Source: Platycnemis pennipes (taxonomy: Eukaryota; Arthropoda; Insecta; Odonata; Platycnemididae). Taken from it: a stretch of 64,000 nucleotides of DNA. Under the pieces are notes generated by a model that was not told the origin of the DNA, did no database searches, and saw nothing but the letters and a program-made list of their open reading frames with translations. Location of the stretch: positions 81,757,656 to 81,821,655 of the forward strand of contig OW121847.1 of assembly GCA_933228895.1 (NCBI GenBank). The letters run 5' to 3'. Position 1 is the first letter of the stretch. Every line of letters begins with the position of its first letter. Shown one piece after another: positions 36,540 through 49,016 of this stretch. The position numbers and the translations under genes are program-made.

Positions 36540-37790
36540 AACCTTGTGTCATCTTCGGCTTCCAATGCTACTGATTGTTTTTACGATTTTTAAAATTGAT
36601 ATTTACTTCTATCTAGAAAATTTTTAGTAATAGCAGATGTTTGATCCTACGATTCCAAAGTCTTGTTCAAACTGCTTAATGATTTTTTTCCTGGACGTAC
36701 CGGCTCCCAGTTTTCTACTCAAGTTTCATTAGTCCTGCTTGCTTTCGCGGCACTAATACATGACTTACTGAGACCCTTAAGATGTATTTGGTGTAGTAGC
36801 ACCGTATGAAGGTGCATCTGCGTCATAAACGGTTCTCTGGTAGTTATCCTCGGAGACATTCAATGAAAAATCAATCGTGTAAATTAATGTTTCAATATAC
36901 AATTTCTCATCGGAAATACGCTCACCTTCTTACTTTACCTTTAAAATCCCATGTTCGCCTCCAAACTCTCCCAATCCCATTTGTACCACAAAATTGAAAA
37001 TTTGGTTCTTCGGATTACTGAGAAAAGTGCTTCAACAGCAAGTCTTCCTTTGATTGTGGATAGCCGTATGGTTGGTATGAATACACTCACGACAGGTGTA
37101 TCTCGGAATCTTCTCGTCAGGTACTTCTTTTCTCCTTCACTTGCTCGTTGGTTACAAGCTCGAAGTTTTCCTAAGTGTTAAACTCTTTTCACGTTCGATG
37201 TGGCCCATTTGTAAAGTACCTCAATATTCTGAATTCGTTTCTTATAATTGAGCTTCATACTAGGACGTGTGGCTTGTCTTCAGTGTCCCTTTAAATCCAT
37301 CACTTGGTTCCTTTCCCAGAGATGTGGTATAGAAATGCCATTCATTATCGACTCCAAAATCTTGTCGATACAACAATTTCAACCATGGTCCCTTAATACC
37401 TTAATAGTATAAAGTGACCGTGATTTCAACATTTTGTAGTGGTTCTTATATTGTGTCCCCGAAATATCGAAGAAGTAAAATTTTTGAGTAGGTTTAGTAC
37501 ACTTGTTACACTGTAGAGCAGCATCCTTTGAAATATGGCATTATGCTTCATACAGTCTGAAATAATTACCATACTTAGGGGCACACACTTTATCGTTCAT
37601 ATTTATATTGCAACATGTAATCGAATGAACCGTAGCCTTGCAGTTACTCTAGTGCACTCCTTTCACTGAATCTTGGTACAGAAAAGAAAATTGCTCGGAA
37701 AAATCGCCCACAAAGAAAACTTCACATGATTTCAGGTTATCTTTGACTTCCAAGTAATATACAATTTGCAATATAGTCATGCCGTGTTCT
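36540..37790 (-). pseudogene. Decayed transposon-encoded protein of unclassified arthropod family
   Basis: Broken minus-strand frames show LKSCEVFFVGDFSEQFSFLY, QDSVKGVH-stop-SNCKATVHSI, GTQYKNHYKM and DFGVDNEWHFYTTSLGKGTKW. I recognise this as the pattern ‘GDFSEN-F ... SDG-QYKN ... DFG-EAEWHFFATSHGK’ of a repeated, uncharacterised protein in insect genomes. Stops and shifts are frequent, so it is dead. The C-terminal limit is approximate and the superfamily is not assigned. Confidence 0.55.
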
Positions 37791-38242
37791 CACATAATAT
37801 CCTCAGGGAAAACCCGGCAGAACATTTTTAGAAACATAATCTGAGTTTTTAAGGTACAGAAATTTCCTGAGTTCATTGTTTGAAACATTTTTCATCATGT
37901 AAAGTGGGTGTGGGAAAATTAAGCAAGGCGAAAAAGATAGCTTAGGTAATAGGTCAGTATAATAGTGTATGAGTTAATAATAGTCATTACATGCCTCCGA
38001 TTAAAAATCAGCAGGTTAATTCGAAGATATATTAATTTTGTAGTGTGTCAGTCAGTCATTCTGATCCGTTTTGTTATCTCCCAAGTTTTGGGCAAAAAGA
38101 GTTGCGTTGAAAAAGTTTGGTGCGTTGAGTGTGGATTCTCTATCTGTATGATTTGGTAGTAGTTTTGGATTTTTAGCAGGTTTTGGCACAGATAAAAATG
38201 CAAATAACGTGGTTTTTGAGAGTGGGAGACAACATTGAGACA

Positions 38243-38514
38243 CTGTTAAAAATTCCCCATTGCATGTCCTTATAGGGAATTGGCAATGGGGAAACATAAA
38301 ATCCCTATAGGGAATTTCATTTCCCTATAGGGAATTTCGTGTCCTTATAGGGATTTTTAATGGAGTTCCCCATAGGGAACATAAAATCCCATTAGGGAAT
38401 TTCATGTCCCTATAGGGAATTTCATTTCCCTATAGGTGTCCCTATAGGGAATGCCAATTCCCTATAAGGAATTCCATGTCCCTATAAGGATTTTCTATGG
38501 GGAATTTTTAACAG
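38243..38514. mobile_element. 272-bp MITE-like palindromic repeat with CCCTATAGGG units
   Basis: Perfect 18-bp terminal inverted repeats (CTGTTAAAAATTCCCCAT at 38243-38260, inverted at 38497-38514) enclose about nine copies of a self-complementary TTCCCTATAGGGAA word, with GGAATTTCAT spacers. No coding sequence. Confidence 0.75.
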
Positions 38515-38911
38515 GGAATATATAATGAAAATATAGTGTAGAAAAAATTACAAACATATCGGGTAATTAGAGTGGGACACATTTCTCTATTTATAAAATA
38601 GCCGTTTCCTTCTCTGCATACGTAGTGCTTATGAAAAGTCAGGCAGCAGGCCTGCTAATTTAACACTAAAGTCAGTTCGGCCACTTTTTCGCTAAAATAT
38701 CTGTTAACAGAACTGTGAATTCACTCCGCTTTTCATTTGAGATTTAAATGAGAAATTACGAGTGTATTCTAAATGAATATCTTCGGACACGAATCGATGG
38801 TGCGTAAAATAAAATGAAATGGGAGATCCAATAAATTGACGTTGAAGAAACATCATTGTTGAACTATGTTTCGTATTTTACGAGGGAAAGGCTTGTAGTG
38901 TTGCTTACTAT

Positions 38912-41764
38912 CAGGGCCGGCGACAAGGGGGGGCAAAGGGGGCAAATGCCCAGGGGCCCGGGCCATCAGGGGGTCCGGGCCAAAATAAATTAATTGAAAA
39001 TAAAAATTTAAAGTATGAATAAATTTAAATGCCAAAAATTAATTGAAAATTAAAATTTAAAGTATGAATAAATTTAAATGCCAAAAAGAATACAACATTT
39101 TGTTGTTAAAAAAGTATAAAAAAAACAAATGAAGGCAGAGCGTGTGTCAGTGTGCAATAGAGAAGTATGACGTTAGCATTGTTGTTGTGGTCATCGAGGG
39201 TTGTGGGTTGATGGGGACGATAGAGCGAGAAGCGCGGGCGCTGAGACACTCACCTTCCCTCCCTTTGCCGCGAACATTCTCCACTCAGCGACATGTTGTA
39301 ACCTGAACGAAAAGAAACCCAATCCCCCCGTCTAAAGTCAACTGTTTACTTGTTAGTGGACTGTAAATAATCGTTTATTCTACAGTCAAAGTTACAGATT
39401 AGCAGTACCAAGCTACACATTCTAGTGTTGTGTCATTGGTTTTGTATACATGAGCGCCCATACACGAAGGTAGGGAGGGATCGTGGCCCCCCAACCAAGC
39501 CTCCCAGTAAGGATTGCAATCCCAGAGAGATTTTTCATTTACGGGATCATCATCAAAAGTTAGACAACATTTTCTGGAATTTAGTCCATCTTGTTTAATG
39601 CTGGCGATCACTATGTCTTTAACACGCGCACCGTAAGCTCTATTCCGTTTTTCTTATGCGTTACAAATGATGACAAATTACTTATTCCAATGAAATGTAT
39701 TAGTCAATGGACTCAGACGTCTAACGTGTTGCATTTCATATTCAAGAAAACTTACTTATTAGCGCTGCCTGTTAGCGAAAAGGTGTACGCGAATCCCAGG
39801 CTTCGTATACACTAAATCGGGATTGTCATTTCATTCGATATTCCGGGATTGCAATCCTTAACTCCCGGGTAAAATAAAAAAGGGAAGCAAAAAAATATTT
39901 TATACTAAAAATTTTGTGAATATGTACATATTTCCGAAAGTTATTAATTCTTAAACATGATGTATAATTTATCCTTCTGAAATTTTTCTAAATCTGTTTC
40001 CTTGTTTTACTTAAATAAGTTAAAGGCCCATGCACGCGCCGTCATGATTTTGTGTGGTTTTTGTTAATAGAAAGGAGAGGAAGGAAAATTTGAACTGATG
40101 CACAGTAGGCTGAAATCGAAAAAAAATTGACAAAATTCCAAAATGGCTTTTTTGGAGATAGAACCATGAAACTTGGTACAAATACTCATAATTGATTGGC
40201 AAACACGGTATGACACGGTCATGTTCTGTCACCGTTACCGAGATGCAGGGGCTCAAACAGCTAAAATTCCAAAATTACACCCGACTTTAGTTTTTTCCGA
40301 AAATCTTCCTATTTGAGTTGGGGGTGACGCTGTGGGAGAAATTTGATCGGATAAAGACTATTAGGTCTGTTAAAACCACTCTTTTACTTAACTGTGCTTA
40401 ACTTTGGGAGTTTTTTCCTAAATGTAGGTAATATTACGTAACAAAATGGCGTAAGCTATTTTCACGCAAAAACTCATTTTAAGTCATAAATATCTGGAAT
40501 GTTAAGCGCCTGTCAAGTGACTCGTATTAAATCAATTATTGATGCCTTTTAAAGGTATATCTGAAAAAAATTGAAAATCCGTTTGAGGCGCAAAAATTTC
40601 ATTTGATTTTTCATACGCGCGTCCGGAGCTTGAGACACGCGCCAGGAGCTGGAAATACCGTGACCCGAGCAAGTGTTTCCAAGCCATTGGGAATATAACG
40701 CTTCTAATTTGCCTTTTTTAATGTGTGTGCATTGCTATCGATCTCCACAGGCTCTACACGTATAAAATCATGGGGATATAGAAATATTAGGTACTAAATC
40801 GCGTTCAAGGTTTCTCCTCTCAAGAGTAAACTTCTCATTCACACCCTCAAACCCTTAAAATTCCTGTATTTTTCACATGAAACATTATTTTACGTTCCAG
40901 AGGGACACTATTAAGGACTTCTTTCCGTTTATTTGCCCCTTCACCCCAGCAGTCCAAGCCTTTGACCCTACTAGGAGGTTCATGCAGAAAGGTACATTTT
41001 GAACACCGCGGAGCTTTTGGTTGTTCATCGAGAAAATCTACTCAAATATTTCATTTTCCCTGCGTTACAATATGCATATCCCTGATTTATACGTCACATT
41101 AGACTTTATTCATCAAGGAAAACTTCAGTTTATACTTTACTTGAATAATACACACAGGAAGGAAACAAATTTTCGAAAATAGCTTAATATTGAGGCACAA
41201 AAAAATATATTCTGTTCATCAAAACCTTTAATTTACATTATTTTTACCCATTCCCTGCCGTTGTTTGATTGAGAGAGTTGTAGTGAAAGCAAAGCTTAGT
41301 AGAAGTGAATACTCTGTATTCATTTTAATTTGGTGGTGATATAATTAACTCCGTATCTCCGAAAAGATGGGATTAACTGTGGATATGCTAATTTTGATAA
41401 AAAAGTAAAAGTATGTTTTATAAATGGCTTTTAATAAAATTTTCAAGTTTAAGCAAGTCCTATTTTGAAAACTGTAAAATGAAAGTGTAAAGTGCGTTAC
41501 GCCGTCAAATATTTTTCATTATGAAATTGTTTTCCCATTCCATTCCACTGACATGTATTTAATTTTAAAAAAGGCAATTTAAAGTAAATCAAAAGATAAT
41601 GTATGACAGTGTGCAAGTTTCTTCTGCAATCAGGTAAGTCTTGGTTATAAAATAACCTGAAAGTTCGCAGTTCTGGCCTAAATTGAGTGAGGGGGTTTGC
41701 CGGGATTTAGGGGGCCCGGACCACTCAGTTGCCCAGGGGCCCGAAAATCCTGTCACCGGGCCTG
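38912..41764. mobile_element. Non-autonomous hAT element, copy 1
   Basis: Terminal inverted repeats CAGGGCCGGCGACA / CAGGCCCGGTGACAGG are flanked by a perfect 8-bp duplication CTTACTAT (38904-38911, 41765-41772), the hAT hallmark. The length is 2853 bases. Shared interior blocks with copy 2 (53741-56648) are in opposite orientation. A local 49-base tandem duplication (38988-39036, 39037-39085) is unique to this copy. No transposase frame. Confidence 0.88.
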
Positions 41765-41772
41765 CTTACTAT

Positions 41773-44769
41773 CTACCCTTATGCCAGACGTTGCCTGTAA
41801 GAGGCTGTGATAGCCAATGAAAACATATAATCACAAGCAAATGATGTGCCGCCGTAGTTCTAACTAATATTCTCCTTGGCGCCTTGGCTCTGACAGATCA
41901 GGGAGCTCAGAGCAAGGTGAGCAAAGAGAGCGCTTCTTTTACTCAGTTTGAACCTGGATAACCAATGAGCACCATGATCATATCATCATATTGCGCATGA
42001 CAACTGAAGTACGCTGTGCGTACTCGGCCATTTCGCATGGTACGGCTGGAACAGCTGAAGAGAGTTGGAGAGGGCTTGTGAGTTGTGTAATGAGTAATGG
42101 GAATTTTTATGAAGTCACGAAAGAATTATCAGTGGAATTTAATATTACTTCCTAAACGAAAGTGTGCTTACTCGACAGGCATTGATGGTAGCTGTAACTG
42201 TATCTGCAGATTTCCAACATGTAAGTGATATTCCTTATGGATGGATCAGTTGGTAATGAAATTTAACTGATCACTGGCTACATTTGCACAGCCTTTGGTA
42301 TGAAGTATGTGAAATAGTGTCGAACGTGTCAGTAGGTATATCGTATAATTTCTTTGATCATCGAAAGAATTGAAGTTACAAATTGGCAACAACTGTTTGA
42401 TACGTTATAGAACTCATTCCAATGAAACTAATTTTTGTGCTGAATTCATGCTGTAGATAAAGATAATAGTTATCAGGTGTTGTTAAATATTCTCAGTTGC
42501 AGGAAATACTTAATCGCATCCCCTACCATGCCCCTACATTTCCGACCATGGATTTATTATCACATATGCCTGTGGGTGAAGTCTTAAGAAAAGGGTAAGA
42601 GGAACGAAGGATATGTCATATTTGTTCGCTGAACGAAGAACTTCAGTTTGAAGTTCTTGTGCTTGGGTGTAAGTGAAGTTTGGTTTGAAGGTAAGTTCGA
42701 TCGGTGTAAGATGAAAGCAAATGACGATAACGGTAATGGGTTACATTTATTCGTAATGCTCAAATTACAAATTCGCTATTGTTTTAGTTTTTCATTAAAA
42801 TTGAAGGGAAATGTCATGAAATCAGAGAACAAAATAGTTCTCATTAAACCTATATTTTCCAGATAGAAGCCTAATTTACTATCAGCAGGTATGATGAACT
42901 AGATTGATATGATATTTTTTCATTAAAGTTGCTGATTGTTAGGGTACATTTACGTATGAGCACAAACTGAGGGGAAAACTTCATTCAGTGTGTTAAGATT
43001 TCATGGGTTCTCCACCGGATTTGGACCTTCAGGACCTGGGTTTTAGGCCCAGATAATACACCGGGAAAGCACCAAATCCTGGTACAACTTCATTTGGGTT
43101 TTATAATTTGGCTTATATCCTCCGTCAAATACTGATTCTTATCAAGTTGGAAATGCAAGAAAAACTCACATACACATCTGTCTCCGTAATTGATCATTTC
43201 ATAGTAGTTATAACTGGCTGTTGAGTTTTAAAGGTTAATAGTGATTTTTTTGCGGTGTTCGATATGTAGGTAAAGGATAGTTTGATTTCCATCATAACTG
43301 AATGTTTTGTTTATTAGTTGAGTGTTTAATTCAGGTTGTTTTCTGTGTAAGTGTATGGTAAATTAATCAGGTGTTGTTGATTTTGGGTGAAATGTCCAGG
43401 AATTGTAATTAATTTTCCTAACTGATGGGAGAAGTTGATAATGTTGATTGTGAAAAGAAAATAATAGTCTCAGTGAATGAGTGATATAACCTCCTAATCT
43501 ATTAAAATTTTTTTATCTCTGCATACTAATACTAACACCTCTCAGTCCACAGTATCTCCTTTCGGAATCAACCTAGCTAGGTTGCTAGCTAGCGTGAAGG
43601 CAATCGAATCGATGCGTGAAGGTAGATGATGCAATTTTTGACCTGGAGAAATTATTGTTTGAGGATTTGATTTCCTACCAATTAACATTATGATATTCTT
43701 TTTTGCATTAAAATTTTATTTGTACTTGTGTGGTGTTAATTTTATCGTGATACTGTCATTGTATCGTGATAATGTCAGTAAATTTTTTGTTTGTTGCAAA
43801 TTTTTGTATAATGGGTTACTCCATGCAGAAATATTATATATAATTATTGTTTTATTTTGTTAACATGTGAAGGATATTGTCTTAACAAATTTAATTGCAG
43901 ATTTCTAATGACTGATGTACCCTGGAATTGCCAATGCTCAGAATCTATCCAACTGAGAGATACATGCACTCAAGGCTGCAAAGGTGGAGTACATTTTTTG
44001 ATAAGCCGGCCATATTACTCAGAAATACTTCGTGGGTTATAAATACGTGATGCATTTTTCTTTGAGACTGATAGCTGCATCATTTAGATTACACATTTCC
44101 TGTCATGCAGATTATGTATCAGAGTAATTGTTGCAGAAGACTACAAGTGTATTGAAAGAGCAACCACAATTTTGAACTCAGAGCTATATGCTTTTTCAGC
44201 TTCTGTTAGCAACTTTATGAAATGCAGATATCCATGAAATCTTCATTTATACCTTAATGATGAGATATTGTAAGTATTTTAACCCAGTATCAGCTCCTTC
44301 ACCTTCTCTCTGTGGGGAATTTATATCAAAATGTTCGGGAGGGAAAGTTAACATCACTAAAAATGTTTAACCTGATGTGTAATTTTCTATTACATGCTAA
44401 ATGGATGGTATGAGAACTGAAAATTTTATCAAGTTGTGGCATTATGCCAAGAAATAAAATATTTATGTGGATATGACTTGAATGAAACTCCTACATGTGA
44501 CTGGGTCAAACTGCACTTAAACCTTGAAGTCATGGTTAGGCATGATCTTGGATTATACAGTTTTTGTTCTCACATTTAAATGATGTTAACCTTGAATGTA
44601 TTGATCACTGGTTTAATTTTGATGGTTGAGAGATAAACATGTTTTGGTCCAGTATCTCTAGGACATATTTTGAAATTAGCTGAAATTTTGTGCAGTAAAA
44701 AATTCAGTCCATGGAACTGCCAAAAGTTAAGCTTTCTTTACAAATCTTGTTTCATTCCATAGAGGAGGC
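41773..44769. other. Intergenic region
   Basis: It includes a short Penelope-end-like piece (42996-43075). A Cys-rich open stretch on + (43900-43985: TDVPWNCQCSESIQ, DTCTQGC) is bounded by an AG and a GT, but its splice context is weak. I cannot support a gene here. Confidence 0.45.
42996..43075. mobile_element. Short Penelope-like end fragment
   Basis: GGGTTCTCCACCGG, then about 40 bases later ACACCGGGAAAGCACC. Both words occur in the same order in the Penelope palindrome at 3934-4150. Confidence 0.45.
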
Positions 44770-44772
44770 TTA

Positions 44773-44983
44773 AGGCCACTTTACACGATACAATTTCTTG
44801 TACAAATGCTTGTATAAACTGAACGAAATTGTATGTTTCTCTGTATGGAATTAGAACACATTCTATTTTCATTCAGACATTCACGCAAGCGTTCACACAA
44901 TTTTCTACTTTACACGGTACAATTTCCTCATGAAAGCGTTTGTACAAGAATTTGTACCAAAATTGTATCGTGTAAAGCGGCCT
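44773..44983. mobile_element. MITE with TTA target duplication
   Basis: AGGCCACTTTACACGATACA at the left end is mirrored by TGTATCGTGTAAAGCGGCCT at the right end. TTA flanks both sides (44770-44772, 44984-44986). The element is 211 bp and non-coding. Confidence 0.78.
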
Positions 44984-44986
44984 TTA

Positions 44987-45877
44987 CATTACTATTGAAC
45001 TAATTCTGTGTAGGTGCATCATTAATTGACAATATTAATTGTGTTCTATGATGTCAAATGACATTCAATGTCATTCTATGTTGTCATGTATCGTAAATTA
45101 GGAGTTAGTTATGATATAAAATTTATCGTTTTTACCAGAGTTTCAAATTTTGTAAGGTACACTGTGAAATAAATGAGTTGTATTATGACGTTATTTTCAA
45201 CTAATGAACTTTCTTCTTTCTTGATTGTGAGATGCACGGATATGATTCAACCTATTTGAAATGTCAACACCTTGAATAATGAGGGAATATCACCATTTGT
45301 TGGGTTTCACCATCCACCTCCCTGCAGTCGTGAACACCGAAGATCTTCATGAAGTATTCTGGGGAGAAAATTTTCATTCCATGTATTGTACTGCAGAGAT
45401 AACTAAGAGGGTATTTGGCATTGAAATTAATTGGCTTATGATAAAACTGCACAATTTTCTTAGGATGTGCATTCCTGTATTATAATGGGGAATAAAAGGT
45501 TTTGAAGGGACGTTTTTGTTCACATTATTGCATATGAAATTAGGTACCATACCCAGTAATTTGGTTCCTTCGAGATATGGAAACTATATTAAAGGCAAAG
45601 TTATGCAAAGATACAATTGTGATATTTTCCTGTTAATTAAGACAAGTAACGCACTTAAATACATTAAGCCCAGGAAAAAAAGTAAGCACGGAGATGAAGG
45701 GTAAGGAAATGGATAATTGAATTATTCCTGGATGAATCCTTAACATAAATGGGATGTTTAAGTAAATGTAGGATGTGATATGGTTTCTAGCATTAAACCT
45801 TAGAAAAAATGTAAACGCCGAATAACTAGAGCCGAAAGTCTCGGCATATTGAAATCTTCGGCGGAACCTACATCGCG
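44987..45877. other. AT-rich intergenic DNA
   Basis: Only short open frames without recognisable domains. Nothing supported. Confidence 0.5.
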
Positions 45878-46337
45878 GGGCTACTATTGGTCCCTCGACA
45901 ATGACAAAACTATCGTCATTTGTTTTCACGACGACGATGGTGGCGTGATCTGAATAACATTAATGCAACTTCTTGAGTGCTCGCGGTGTGTCAGTGGAAA
46001 GTGAAGCTGTTCGCCATCTATTGACAAACTGTGGAACTAACCCCTCCGAAAAATAATTTTTATGCAAATATTCTGTAAAAATTACAATTATTCGCTTTTG
46101 CATCGGCTTAGAGACCGCGCGTAGGACGTAAAAAACCTAAAAATAATGAGTATTTTTTCCGAAGAAGGGCGGATTTTTTTTTCCGGGCCGCCCCGCCGCC
46201 GAAAAAATTTCGGTCCGTCAGATGAAATTGTTCAACATTTTATGGTTTTATGGACGTCTCGTGACGTCCTGATCACCCTGCATAAATCTCTCGAGCACTT
46301 TTTCTGAGGAGGCGACATTTCGGGGAAAAAAATAAAA

Positions 46338-46718
46338 TTGAAAAAAAGATGCCGCCAAAAGGTATCGAACCAAGACCGATTACAATCTTATTACCAGGAG
46401 ATATCCCCTTTACCACCGGGCTACGCCGGTTCTTATGAAAATCCGTGTTGGAACTTTTATTTACATTACAAAAGGCGGGACTTAGCCGATTTTTTGGAAA
46501 ATCGGCTGTGTGGAGCTCAGAGGCCGGCTGAGAGGCTCGAGCAAGGCCTACCCCTTGGATTCTCTTCTCTCGCTGAGAAGGGAACTCTGGACTTAGAATA
46601 TTTTCGAGCCGAGGCGGGCCCCGCGAGAACGATAACCATGCCCTACAGGAAATTAAGGGCTGCCAACTTCGAAACTATATGGATGCGACGTGTCGTCGGG
46701 GCATGCAGAATAAAGTAA
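46338..46718 (+). other. 126-codon open frame in the left foldback arm, probably not a gene
   Basis: An open frame repeated almost identically at 48646-49026 (minus). It runs antisense through the tRNA-like unit and has no recognisable domain. Its conservation is explained by the identical arms, so I do not call it coding. Confidence 0.5.
46348..46430 (-). ncRNA. tRNA-like Pol III unit, left arm
   Basis: On the minus strand: box A-like TAGCCCGGTGG (46423-46413), about 41 bases, box B-like GGTTCGATACC (46371-46361), then a run of seven T (46347-46341) as terminator. The T-stem does not pair well, so it is tRNA-like rather than a functional tRNA gene. Confidence 0.45.
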
Positions 46719-46727
46719 GGGCCGGCA

Positions 46728-47253
46728 GTGAAGGGGCACAATGCCAGGGCCGGCAAATGAAAGGTTTTTCGATCCATTAAATACCGCCCAAAATACGATG
46801 CCTAAAATAAGGGCCGGCTAAGAAACAGTTTTCTTGCTCGCACAATTCCAGGGCCGGCGGACGCGGTAGTGAAGGGGCACAATGCCAGGGCCGGCAAATG
46901 AAAGGTTTTTCGATCCATTAAATACCGCCCAAAATACGATGCCTAAAATAAGGGCCGGCTAAGAAACATTTTTCTTGCTCGCACAACTCCAGAGCCGGCG
47001 GACGCGGTAGTGAAGGGGCACAATGCCAGGGCCGGCAAATGAAAGGTTTTTCGATCCATTAAATACCGCCCAAAATAAGGGCCGGCTAAGAAACAGTTTT
47101 CTTGCTCGCACAATTCCAGGGCCGGCGGACGCGGTAGTGAAGGGGCACAATGCCAGGGCCGGTAAATGAAAGGTTTTTCGATCTATTAAATACCGCCCAA
47201 AATAAGGGCCGGCTAAGAAACAGTTTTCTTGCTCGCACAATTCCAGGGCCGGT
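46728..47253. repeat. Tandem array, 127-141-bp unit with two GGGCCGGC words
   Basis: Units start GTGAAGGGGCACAATGCC at 46728, 46869, 47010 and 47137. The periods are 141, 141 and 127; the short unit and the last lack the 14-base CGATGCCTAAAATA piece. The array continues irregularly to about 47600. Confidence 0.9.
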
Positions 47254-48933
47254 GGACGAAAAGTGGTAATGACAATAAAGAACTCGCCACTATGAAGACG
47301 ACTTCAAAATGAGGGCCGGCAACGAAAGAGTGCTCTTTTTTTCGAACAAGGTCAGGGCCGGCATCTTAAAGGGCACATTAAAAAATGTTGAACAATGATC
47401 TTTATTCTCCATCAATACACGGTAAACGAGATAAGGGGCGTCTGTGATCATGGCTCGTAAGAATCCAGGGCCGGCTACTACGAAGGCGCATTGGAATAAC
47501 AGTGAAGAATGATATGGTCGGTGGCCATTTCCATCTCTTCATACTGTCCTTCACCCTGTCCACTGGAAGCCGGCAGTCATAAACCAGGGCCGGCATTTGG
47601 TAGTGGCAAAGTGTTTAGGTAGTCAAATACACCCAAAGAAGCACACATCGATTCCTTGAATTGTAAAATATGGAGACGCGGCTTTGAACTCGAATCGCTC
47701 GAATGATACCACCCTGGCTAGATATATGTGAAGCGTAAAATGTCGCTGTCGAATGCCTCCGCTTGGAGCGATATGTCAACCCCCCCGTTTGTCCCTTTAA
47801 AAAGATTAGTTTCGTACACCGTACCTACCTGTATGTCCATTCCAAGGGACGGACCTGATAAAATATAAAGCGACCTTAAGGTTTTTAAAGGTTTCAGCCG
47901 GCCCTGACAGTGAAAGCAATAGCACTCCCTAGTCTCCGGCCATTATTTTTCAATCGCCAATGAGAGGATAATAATGTTTATCATTACCCTTACGACTTTT
48001 CCTCCGCTTGCTCTAGAAATGTACGAGCAAGAGCTCTCTTTCATAGCCGGCCCTAATTTTTATCAACATTAATATTAAGACTTTTCCCCCGCCGGCCCTA
48101 GATTTGCGCGAGCAAGAGATTTCTTTCGTGGCCAAACCTAATTTTGATCAACATTACCATTACCTAAGACGTTTCCTCCGCCGGCCCTGGATTTGTACGA
48201 GCAAAGATCCCTCTTTCGTTTCCGGCCCTTATTATGGAATCGCCTTTATAGAGGAGAGTTCTTTATTCTCATTACCACTTTTCGTCCGCCGGCCCTGGAA
48301 TTGTGCGAGCAATAAAACTGTTTCTTAGCCGGCCCTTTTTTGGACATCGTGTTTTTGGCGGTATTTAATAGATCGAAAAACTTTTCATTTGCCGGCCCTG
48401 GCATTGTGCCCCTTCACTGCCAGCCCTTACTTTATCCTGCATGCCCCAACGACAAAATCGCCTTTATAGAGGAGAGTTCTTTATTGTCATTACCACTTTT
48501 CGTCCGCCGGCCCTGGAATTGTGCGAGCAAGAAAACTGTTTCTTAGCCGGCCCTTATTTTAGGCATCGTATTTTGGGCGGTATTTAATGGATCGAAAAAC
48601 CTTTCATTTGCCGGCCCTGGCATTGTGCCCCTTCACTGCCGGCCCTTACTTTATTCTGCATGCCCCGACGACACGTCGCATCCATATAGTTTCGAAGTTG
48701 GCAGCCCTTAATTTCCTGTAGGGCATGGTTATCGTTCTCGCGGGGCCCGCCTCGGCTCGAAAATATTCTAAGTCCAGAGTTCCCCTCTCAGCGAGAGAAG
48801 AGAATCCAAGGGGTAGGCCTTGCTCGAGCCTCTCAGCCGGCCTCTGAGCTCCACACAGCCGATTTTCCAAAAAATCGGCTAAGTCCCGCCTTTTGTAATG
48901 TAAATAAAAGTTCCAACACGGATTTTCATAAGA

Positions 48934-49016
48934 ACCGGCGTAGCCCGGTGGTAAAGGGGATATCTCCTGGTAATAAGATTGTAATCGGTCTTGGTTCGAT
49001 ACCTTTTGGCGGCATC
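48934..49016 (+). ncRNA. tRNA-like Pol III unit, right arm
   Basis: Mirror of the left unit: box A-like 48941-48951, box B-like 48993-49003, TTTTTTT at 49017-49023. Predicted transcription runs outward from the palindrome. Confidence 0.45.

Noticed and set aside
43860..44042. Possible Cys-rich exon (TDVPWNCQCSESIQ, DTCTQGC)
   Set aside because: An AG acceptor and a GT are present, but there is no consensus donor, no partner exon and no recognised domain.
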